Positions 46,187 through 53,358 of a stretch of DNA of 64,000 nt are shown here, piece after piece. Both the position numbers and the translations under genes were made by a program. The notes under the pieces were generated by a model. It worked only from the letters and a program-made list of their open reading frames with translations, was not told the origin of the DNA and did not search any database. Location: assembly GCF_030695085.1 (NCBI RefSeq), contig NZ_JAUYTS010000083.1, positions 21,156-85,155 of the forward strand, given 5' to 3'. The DNA comes from Falsiroseomonas sp. Its GTDB lineage: Bacteria; Pseudomonadota; Alphaproteobacteria; Acetobacterales; Acetobacteraceae. Numbering within the stretch: the stretch's first letter is position 1; each line of letters opens with the position of its first letter.

Positions 46187-46194
46187 GATATATC
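46187..46194. promoter_or_regulatory. GATATATC putative GntR operator, site 3
   Basis: Lies 51 nt from the amidase start and 45 nt from the receptor start at 46240. The extended sequence CATAGGATATATCG differs from site 2 by one base. Confidence 0.55.
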
Positions 46195-46239
46195 GAACGG
46201 CGAGGGGCCAACCCCGCCTGGGGAAGAGGAAATCGAGGC

Positions 46240-47814
46240 ATGTCCCAAATCCAGATCGGGCGTCGTGGCCTGATGGCGGGCGGCACCGCGCTCGCCGCCT
46301 CCGGGCTGATCCGCCCACCCGAGGCGCGCGCCGCCAGGCAGATGAACCTGGTGCTGGAGTCGGAGGTGGTCATCCTCGACCCCTACATGACCACGGCCGC
46401 GATCACGCGGACCTTCGGCTTCCACATCTTCGACACGCTCTATGCGATGGATGGCCAGGGCCGCATCCAGCCGCAGATGGTGGAAAGCCACACCACCTCC
46501 GCCGATCGGCTGACCTGGAATTTCACCCTGCGCCCGGGGATGAAGTTCCATGATGGCTCGCCGGTCACCTCAACCGACGTGGTGCTGTCGCTGCAACGCT
46601 GGATGCCGAAGGATGCGCTGGGGCGCATGTTGCGGGACGCGCATGAGAGCCTGACCGCCAAGGGCACGCTCGGCTTCGAGCTGGTGCTGAAGCGACCCTT
46701 CCCGCTGGTTCTGGATGTGCTCGGCAAGCCGAATGCGCCGGTGCCCTTCATCCTGCCCGAACGCCTGGCGCGGACCCCGGGCGATACGCGCATCACGGAG
46801 ATCATCGGCTCCGGCCCCTTCCGCTTCCGCCCGGACCAGTGGCGCCCCGGCAACTACATGGTGCTGGAGAAATTCCCGGACTACGTGCCGCGCAGCGAGG
46901 CGCCGGATTTCCTCTCCGGCGGCAAGGTGGTGAAGGTGGACAGCCTGTCGCTGCGCGTCATGCCGGACCAGGCGACGGGTGCCACGGCGCTGCTGGCGAA
47001 TGAGATCGACTACCAGCAATACGTGCCCTTCGATTGGATTCCGCGCCTTGAACGTTCCCGCGATGTGCGGCTGCTCTCGCTCGGCGGGCTGCATCAGTTC
47101 CAGGGCAATTTCCGCCTGAACCATGCAGCACCCCCCTTCGACGATCCCGCCGTGCGCCGCGTGCTGTGGAAGCTGGTGGACCAGAACATGGTGTTGCAGG
47201 CGATCGGCGTGCCGGAGCGGTTTCGCGCGCCGCAATGCACCAGCTTCTGGATGTGCGACGCGCCCTACAGCACCGATGCCGGTGCGGAGGCTGCGAAATT
47301 CTCCATCGCGGAAGCGCGGGCGGAGCTGGCGAAGACCGCCTATGCCGGCCAGCCGGTGCAGTTCCTGCAGGTGGCCGGCTCCATCTCCCAGACCGCGGCG
47401 ATGGTGCTGGTGCAGAACATGAAGCAGGCCGGCTTCACGGTGGACGAGCAGCAGATGGATTGGGGCACCGTGCTCGCGCGCCGCGCACGGCGCGATGGGT
47501 GGAGCATGTTCGCCGTCTATTCGAACGGCGTCGACATGATCACGCCGCTGACCCATTTCTATATCGCCAGCACCTGCGCGGACTTCCCCGGCTGGTCCTG
47601 CGACGAACGCATTCCCCGGCTGACGCAGGAATTCGCGAATGCCGAAACCCCGGCGGAGCGCCGGCGCCTGACCGAGGAAATCCAGCGCCTGTCCTATGAG
47701 CTGACCCCCTCCGTCATGTGGGGGCAGTTCACCATCCCGGCGGCCTATCGCACCTCGCTCACCGGCTTGATGGAATCCTCCTTCCCGATCTTCTGGAACG
47801 TCGAGAAGGCCTGA
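46240..47814 (+). CDS. ABC transporter substrate-binding protein, dipeptide class (Tat signal)
   Basis: A 524-residue SBP_bac_5 receptor. The N-terminus IGRRGLMAGGTALAASGL is a twin-arginine signal, and the mature part opens with MNLVLESEVVILDPYMTTA. FHDGSPVTSTDVVLSL is the family motif. It is followed after 74 nt by a second receptor on the same strand. Both face the oppBCDF-type operon that runs the other way from 53136. Confidence 0.9.
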   Translation: MSQIQIGRRGLMAGGTALAASGLIRPPEARAARQMNLVLESEVVILDPYMTTAAITRTFGFHIFDTLYAMDGQGRIQPQMVESHTTSADRLTWNFTLRPGMKFHDGSPVTSTDVVLSLQRWMPKDALGRMLRDAHESLTAKGTLGFELVLKRPFPLVLDVLGKPNAPVPFILPERLARTPGDTRITEIIGSGPFRFRPDQWRPGNYMVLEKFPDYVPRSEAPDFLSGGKVVKVDSLSLRVMPDQATGATALLANEIDYQQYVPFDWIPRLERSRDVRLLSLGGLHQFQGNFRLNHAAPPFDDPAVRRVLWKLVDQNMVLQAIGVPERFRAPQCTSFWMCDAPYSTDAGAEAAKFSIAEARAELAKTAYAGQPVQFLQVAGSISQTAAMVLVQNMKQAGFTVDEQQMDWGTVLARRARRDGWSMFAVYSNGVDMITPLTHFYIASTCADFPGWSCDERIPRLTQEFANAETPAERRRLTEEIQRLSYELTPSVMWGQFTIPAAYRTSLTGLMESSFPIFWNVEKA

Positions 47815-47888
47815 GCGCACTCTCTCCGCTTGCCATGGGGGGCGCGTGGTTCCTACGCTCCGCTGTGTTCAAACGGGAGAGCAATGAG

Positions 47889-49430
47889 ATGACCATCGGA
47901 CGCAGGACGCTCGGCAAAGGCCTTGCCGCGGCAGGCGGGCTTGCCATTCCAGGGCTGATCGGAGGCGAGGCGCAGGCGCAGCGGGCGCAGGATACGCTGC
48001 GCCTGGTGTTCCGCGATGCGGTGCCGAACATCGACCCCTATTTCAACAGCCAGCGCACCGGGCTGATCCTTGGCCACCAGGCCTGGGACGGGCTGGTGCA
48101 CCGGGACCCGGAAACCTTCCGCGTGGTGCCGGCAATGGCGACCGAGTGGAACTGGGTGAACCCCTTGCTGCTGGAGTTCACGCTGCGCCAGGGCGTGAAG
48201 TTCCATGATGGCAGCCCCTTCACCGCGAAGGATGCCGTCTACACGCTCAACACCGTCTCCAACCCGGAAACCCGCGTCGCGACGCCGAGCAACTACGCCT
48301 GGATCGAACGCGCCGAGGCGGATGGCGACTTCAAGCTGCGCATCCATCTGAAGCGGCCGACACCGGCGGCGCTGGACTATCTGGCGCTCGTCACGCCGAT
48401 CTGGCCGCAGGCGTATCGGGAACGTGTCGGCGTGGAGGGCTACAGCCGCGCGCCGATGGGCGCCGGCCCCTACAAGATCACGAAGTTCGATGTCGCCACC
48501 GGCGTGGAATATGAGCGCTTCGACGATTATTATGAGGGCGGCCCGAAGGGCAAGCCGGCCATCCGCCGCATCACTGTGCGCTTCGTGACGGATGCCGCGA
48601 CGGAACTGACGGAGCTGCTGGCGCAGCGCGTCGACTGGATCTGGAACATGAATCCGGACCAGGTGCCCAACGTCAACCGCATCCCCTTCCTGCAGACCCT
48701 GCGGCAGGAATCCATGCGGATCGGCTATCTCAGCCTGGATGCCGCCGGCCGCAGCGGCGATACGCCGATGAAGAACCTGAAGGTGCGCCAGGCCGTCTGG
48801 CACGCGATCGACCGGCAGACCATTGCGGAACGCCTGGTCACCGGCGGGTCCCGGGTTCCGGTGGCGCCCTGCTACCCCAGCCAGTTCGGCTGCAACGCCG
48901 ATGCTGCGGTGCAGTACGACTACAATCCGGAAAAGGCGAAGCAGCTTCTCGCCGAGGCCGGCTTCCCGAACGGCTTCGACATCGAGCTGACCAGCTACGT
49001 CCAGCCGCGCCAGTGGTCCGAGGCGGTGCAGAGCTACCTGCAGGCCGTCGGCATCCGCGCGCGGCTGAACCTGTTGCAGGTGGCAGCCCAGATCCAGCGC
49101 GCCTGGCGTGGCGAGTTGGCGATGTCGATGGGCAGCTGGGGCAGCTATTCGATCAACGACGTCTCCGCCATCCTGCCCAACTTCTTCGGCGACACCAACG
49201 ACGACTACGCCCGCGACCCGGAGCTGCAACGCCTGCTGGTGGAGGGTGGATCAAGCGCCGATGAGGCGGTGCGCAACGCCGCCTATTCCGCCGCCATCAA
49301 GCGGATCACGGAGCAGGCGTACTGGGTGCCGCTGCACACCTACGTCAACACCTACGCCTTCGCCCGCCAGCTCGACTTCAAGGCGTTCCCGGACGAGCTG
49401 CCGCGCTTCTATCTGGCGAAGTGGAAGTGA
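47889..49430 (+). CDS. ABC transporter substrate-binding protein, dipeptide class (second in tandem)
   Basis: A 513-residue receptor with a Tat-type signal (IGRRTLGKGLAAAGGLAIPG). The mature start is TLRLVFRDAVPNIDPYF. FHDGSPFTAKDAVYTL is present. The ATG at 47889 is used because the ATG at 47884 meets a stop after two codons. A GGGAGA box precedes it. It shares gene order and signal type with the receptor at 46240 but is clearly diverged. It ends 4 nt before the convergent OppF-like gene. Confidence 0.9.
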   Translation: MTIGRRTLGKGLAAAGGLAIPGLIGGEAQAQRAQDTLRLVFRDAVPNIDPYFNSQRTGLILGHQAWDGLVHRDPETFRVVPAMATEWNWVNPLLLEFTLRQGVKFHDGSPFTAKDAVYTLNTVSNPETRVATPSNYAWIERAEADGDFKLRIHLKRPTPAALDYLALVTPIWPQAYRERVGVEGYSRAPMGAGPYKITKFDVATGVEYERFDDYYEGGPKGKPAIRRITVRFVTDAATELTELLAQRVDWIWNMNPDQVPNVNRIPFLQTLRQESMRIGYLSLDAAGRSGDTPMKNLKVRQAVWHAIDRQTIAERLVTGGSRVPVAPCYPSQFGCNADAAVQYDYNPEKAKQLLAEAGFPNGFDIELTSYVQPRQWSEAVQSYLQAVGIRARLNLLQVAAQIQRAWRGELAMSMGSWGSYSINDVSAILPNFFGDTNDDYARDPELQRLLVEGGSSADEAVRNAAYSAAIKRITEQAYWVPLHTYVNTYAFARQLDFKAFPDELPRFYLAKWK

Positions 49431-49434
49431 GGCG

Positions 49435-50385
49435 TCACCCTTCCAGGTGACATTCCACGAGGCCCGCCGCGAATGCGGTGGGCCTCGGCGCCTGTGTGGC
49501 GCAGGGCGCGAAGACCTTCGGGCAGCGCGGATGGAAGCGGCAGCCGGGCGGCACATTGGCCGGGTCCGGCATGATGTCGCCGAGCCCCACATCCGGCACG
49601 CCGAGGCCCGGCTCCGGCGTCAGCACGCTGGCGAGCAGCGCCTGCGTGTAGGGGTGGCGCGGGTTGTGGAACAGCGCCTCCGATTCCTGGCGCTCCACGA
49701 TGCGGCCGAGATACATCACGGCGACCTCGCTCGCGACGTGTTCCACCACGGCAAGGTTGTGGCTGATGAACAGGTAGGTCAGGCCGAGGTCGCGGCGCAG
49801 CTCATCCAGCAGGTTCAGGATCTGCGCCTGCACGGAAACATCCAGCGCGCTGGTCGGCTCGTCGCAGATGACGATGCGCGGCCGCAGGACCAGCGCGCGG
49901 GCGATCGCCACGCGCTGGCGCTGCCCGCCGGAAAGCTGGGAGGGGAAGCGCCCGCCCTGTTCGGCGGAAAGCCCGACGCGCTCCAGCGCCTCGCCCACCC
50001 GTCGCGCCACGGTCGCGCGGTCGATATCGCCCTGCGCCACCAGCGGCATCGCGACGATGTCCTGCACCCGGCGGCGCGGGTTGAGCGAGGAGAAGGGGTC
50101 CTGGAACACCGGCTGGATCAGCCGCGCGCGCGCCTTGCGGTCCATATTCGACAGGCGCTGGCCATCCACCAGCACCTCGCCGGAGGTTGGCGGCAGCAGG
50201 CCGAGGATCATGCGCGCCAGTGTCGATTTGCCGCAGCCGCTTTCGCCGACCACGCCGAGCACGCTGCCCGGCGGCACGGCAAAGGATACACCGTCCACCG
50301 CCCGCACCTGGCGCGGCGGCGCGAACAGGCCCTGGCGCACATTGAAGATGCGGCGCAGGTCGCGGACCTCGATCGCCGGCGTCAT
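49435..50385 (-). CDS. ABC transporter ATP-binding protein, OppF-like
   Basis: A 316-residue ATPase. The start MTPAIEVRDLRRIF (50385) overlaps the upstream gene's stop by 4 nt; an ATG seven codons earlier is less likely. Walker [10 protein letters not shown], signature LSGGQRQRV, Walker B IVICDEPTSALD, and the C-terminal CRFHPRCPKVFAPC extension are present. It is the last gene of the four-gene transporter operon. Confidence 0.92.
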   Translation of the reverse strand: MTPAIEVRDLRRIFNVRQGLFAPPRQVRAVDGVSFAVPPGSVLGVVGESGCGKSTLARMILGLLPPTSGEVLVDGQRLSNMDRKARARLIQPVFQDPFSSLNPRRRVQDIVAMPLVAQGDIDRATVARRVGEALERVGLSAEQGGRFPSQLSGGQRQRVAIARALVLRPRIVICDEPTSALDVSVQAQILNLLDELRRDLGLTYLFISHNLAVVEHVASEVAVMYLGRIVERQESEALFHNPRHPYTQALLASVLTPEPGLGVPDVGLGDIMPDPANVPPGCRFHPRCPKVFAPCATQAPRPTAFAAGLVECHLEG

Positions 50386-51341
50386 GCGGCGAGATCCAGC
50401 GTGCACAGCACCTCATGCCCCGGCCCGGCCTGCTTGCGCGGGATCGGCCCGGTGCATGCCGCGTGAGCGTGGTTGCAGCGGTCGCGGAAGGCGCAGCCTG
50501 CGAAGCCGGGCGGGATGCGCGGCACCACGCCGGGGATGCTGCCCAGCCGATCGCCGCGCTTCACCTTGCCCGGCACCGGCACGCAGGCCAGCAGGCCGCG
50601 CGTATAGGGATGGCGCGGGTTTCCGAACAACTCCGCCGTCGGCGCGCTCTCCACCACTTCGCCCGCATACATGACGGAAACGCGGTCCGCGATGCGCGCC
50701 ACCACGCCGAGGTCATGCGTGATCAGCAGGATGCCGAGGCCGAGGTCGCGTTGCAGCCCGGCCAGCAGCCGCAGGATCTGCGCCTGCACGGTCACGTCCA
50801 GCGCCGTGGTGGGCTCATCCGCGATCAGCAATTCGGGGTCGCACATCAGCGCCATGGCGATCATCACGCGCTGCCGCAGGCCGCCTGAAAGCTGGTGCGG
50901 AAATTGCCCGAGCCGCAGTCCTGGCGCCGTGATACCGACGCGGCCGAGCAGTTCCGCCGCGCGGTCCACCGCCTGCGCGCGCGTGGCGCCCCGGTGCCGG
51001 CGCAGCACCTCCGTCATCTGGCTGCCCACCGTATAGGCGGGATTCAGGCTGGTCATCGGTTCCTGAAAGATCATCGCCATGCGGTCGCCACGCAGGCGGG
51101 ACATCTCGCGTTCGTTGAAGCCGCCGATCTCCTGCCCCGCGAAGCGCAGTGCCGAGGCCTCCCGCTTCCCGCCGCGCGCCAGCAGCCCCATGATGGCGAG
51201 CGAGGTGACGGATTTGCCGCAGCCGCTTTCGCCGACCAGGCAATGCGTCTCCCCCTTCGCCACCGCCATGGAGGCACCGCGCACCGCCGCCGTGCCGCCG
51301 AAGGTCACGCGCAGATCCTGCACCTCGAGTAGCGCGCTCAA
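50382..51341 (-). CDS. ABC transporter ATP-binding protein, OppD-like (TTG start)
   Basis: A 319-residue ATPase. The frame is open much further upstream inside the permease gene, but the TTG at 51341 (read MSALLEVQDLRV) forms a TTGA overlap with the permease stop, matching the 4-nt overlaps at every other junction of this operon. Walker A GESGCGKS, signature LSGGLRQRV, Walker [13 protein letters not shown], and C-terminal CAFRDRCNHAHAAC are present. Confidence 0.9.
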   Translation of the reverse strand: MSALLEVQDLRVTFGGTAAVRGASMAVAKGETHCLVGESGCGKSVTSLAIMGLLARGGKREASALRFAGQEIGGFNEREMSRLRGDRMAMIFQEPMTSLNPAYTVGSQMTEVLRRHRGATRAQAVDRAAELLGRVGITAPGLRLGQFPHQLSGGLRQRVMIAMALMCDPELLIADEPTTALDVTVQAQILRLLAGLQRDLGLGILLITHDLGVVARIADRVSVMYAGEVVESAPTAELFGNPRHPYTRGLLACVPVPGKVKRGDRLGSIPGVVPRIPPGFAGCAFRDRCNHAHAACTGPIPRKQAGPGHEVLCTLDLAA

Positions 51342-52222
51342 CGCGACAAATCCGTGCCGAGCATGTCGCGCAGCGCATCGCCCAACAGGTTCACGCCGAA
51401 GACCAGCACGAACAGCGCGATGCCGGGCACCAGGATCACCCAGGGGGTGAAGAACATGTATTCCTTCGCCTCCGAGATCATCAGGCCCCAGGAGGGCAGG
51501 GGTGCCGGGACGCCGAGGCCGAGGAAGGACAGGGCCGCCTCCAGCAGAATGGCCAGCGCCATTTCCAGCGTCGCCACCACCGCCAGGTGGGTCGCGATGT
51601 TCGGCAGGATTTCGCGCAGCAGCACGCTGGCGTGCGACGAGCCGGCGCACCAGGCGGCGCTGACATAATCCAGCGTCCGCAACTGCATGGTGGTGGAGCG
51701 TGCGACCACCGCGAAGCGGTCCCACAGCAACAGGCCGAGCACCAGGATCACCAGCGTGAAACTGGTGCCCAGCAGCCCCGCCACAGCGAGTGCCACCAGC
51801 ACCACGGGAATCGAAAGCCGCGCCGTGATCAGGAACATCACGACATCATCGATGCGCCCGCCATAGAAGCCGCCAAGTACCCCGAGCGTGGTGCCGATCA
51901 GGCCGGAGGTGATGACAGTGGCGACGCCGATGATCAGCGAAATCCGCGCGCCATAGATCAGCCGGGACAGATAATCCCGCCCGAGCTGATCCGTGCCGAG
52001 CCAGTTGGCCGGCGTGCCGCCCTCCATCCAGGCGGGCGGCACCAGCCGGCGGCCGAGGTCGATGGCATAGGGATCATAGGGCGCGATCAGCGGGGCAAGG
52101 ATCGCCATCACCAGCGCGAAGCCGACGATCAGCGCGCCCGTCACGAAGGTGGCGTTCCGCAGCAGCCGCCGCGTGGCGCCGGTGCCCGGCACGACCAGGC
52201 CAGGCAAGGCCGGGCCGCTCAT
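51338..52222 (-). CDS. ABC transporter permease, OppC/DppC-like
   Basis: A 294-residue permease beginning MSGPALPGLVVPGTG. LGTDQLGRDYLSRLIYGARIS is the family motif after helix 1. The coupling loop around VSAAWCAGSSHASVLLREILP is shorter in Gly-Ala than usual. It overlaps both neighbours by 4 nt. Confidence 0.92.
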   Translation of the reverse strand: MSGPALPGLVVPGTGATRRLLRNATFVTGALIVGFALVMAILAPLIAPYDPYAIDLGRRLVPPAWMEGGTPANWLGTDQLGRDYLSRLIYGARISLIIGVATVITSGLIGTTLGVLGGFYGGRIDDVVMFLITARLSIPVVLVALAVAGLLGTSFTLVILVLGLLLWDRFAVVARSTTMQLRTLDYVSAAWCAGSSHASVLLREILPNIATHLAVVATLEMALAILLEAALSFLGLGVPAPLPSWGLMISEAKEYMFFTPWVILVPGIALFVLVFGVNLLGDALRDMLGTDLSR

Positions 52223-53136
52223 GATGTACGGAGCCGCGGGTCGAGCACGGCGTTCAGCAAATCCGCCAGCAGCGTCAGCGCGATGTAGATCAGCGCCAGC
52301 ACCAGGATCACCGCCTGCACCACGGGGAAGTCGTTCTTGCTGATGCTCTCCCACGCCAGGTAGCCGACGCCATGCATGGCGAAGACCGTCTCGATGACGA
52401 TGGAGCCGCCGAGCATGAAACCCAGCTGCACCGCCGCGATGGACACCACCGGGATCGCCGCATTGCGAAACCCGTGCTTCACCAGGATGGACAGCCGCGA
52501 AAGTCCCTTGGCGCGCGCCGTGCGGATGTAGTCCGAGGACAGCGCCTCGATCATCCCGCTGCGCGTCAGGCGCATCAGCGAAGGGATGGCGGAGAAGGAC
52601 AGCACGATGCCGGGCATGACGTAGTACTCCCACCCGCCCGTGCCCGAGATCGGCAGCCAGCCGAGGTTCAGCCCCAGCACCACCATCAGGATCAGGCCCA
52701 GCCAGAAGGACGGCATCGCCTGGCCGATCAGCGCCACCAGCATCACGCCGCGATCGACATAGCTGCCTTCCCGCACCGCGGCGATGATGCCGAGCGGCAG
52801 CGCCACCACCAGCGCCAGCGCCAGCCCGACCAGCCCGAGCGTCAGCGTGATCGGCAGGCGATGCGCGATCAGGTTGGCGACACGATCCTTGAAGAAGAAG
52901 CTCTCACCGAAATCGCCCTGCACGGCGCGCAGCAGCCAGTCGAGATACTGCTGTGCCAATGGCCGGTTGAGGCCATAGGCCTGACGGATCAGCTCGACAT
53001 CCTGCTGCGTTGCATTCGGCCCGGCGATGGAGATGGCGAGGTCGCCCGAAAGCCGCGTGAGCAGGAAGCTCAGCGTCAGCACCGTCAGGGCCACAAGGAT
53101 CGCGACGGTGAACCGGCGCAGGAGAAAACGGACCAT
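52219..53136 (-). CDS. ABC transporter permease, OppB/DppB-like
   Basis: A 305-residue permease starting MVRFLLRRFTVAILVALTVL. The coupling loop is DYIRTARAKGLSRLSILVKHG. It is the first gene of the operon 53136 to 49435. A perfect palindrome lies 15 nt upstream of its ATG. No receptor is encoded in the operon; the tandem receptors at 46240 and 47889 converge on it and are the probable partners. Confidence 0.92.
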   Translation of the reverse strand: MVRFLLRRFTVAILVALTVLTLSFLLTRLSGDLAISIAGPNATQQDVELIRQAYGLNRPLAQQYLDWLLRAVQGDFGESFFFKDRVANLIAHRLPITLTLGLVGLALALVVALPLGIIAAVREGSYVDRGVMLVALIGQAMPSFWLGLILMVVLGLNLGWLPISGTGGWEYYVMPGIVLSFSAIPSLMRLTRSGMIEALSSDYIRTARAKGLSRLSILVKHGFRNAAIPVVSIAAVQLGFMLGGSIVIETVFAMHGVGYLAWESISKNDFPVVQAVILVLALIYIALTLLADLLNAVLDPRLRTS

Positions 53137-53151
53137 CGGTTGGAAGCCTAG

Positions 53152-53166
53152 TCACGCGTTGCGTGA
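53152..53166. promoter_or_regulatory. Palindrome TCACGC-GTT-GCGTGA upstream of oppB-like gene
   Basis: Perfect 6-bp arms around a 3-nt centre. It sits in the leader of the minus-strand transporter operon and 192 nt from the divergent sensor-kinase gene. It may be an operator or a short RNA hairpin; no regulator gene is adjacent. Confidence 0.4.
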
Positions 53167-53358
53167 GGTGGCAAGCGCGCTGTTCCGCCGCCGCGCATCG
53201 GAGATCGCGCGGAATTGGGGCGCCGGACCGAAATCCGCCCATATCTCAGTCTTCGTGACGCGGCATGCCGCGCCGAATCCGCTAGCCTGAATAAGCCCCG
53301 GGATTGCACCAGGTCGCGGGCGGCCTGGTGGCAGGACAATGGAGACCGACGAGCAAAA

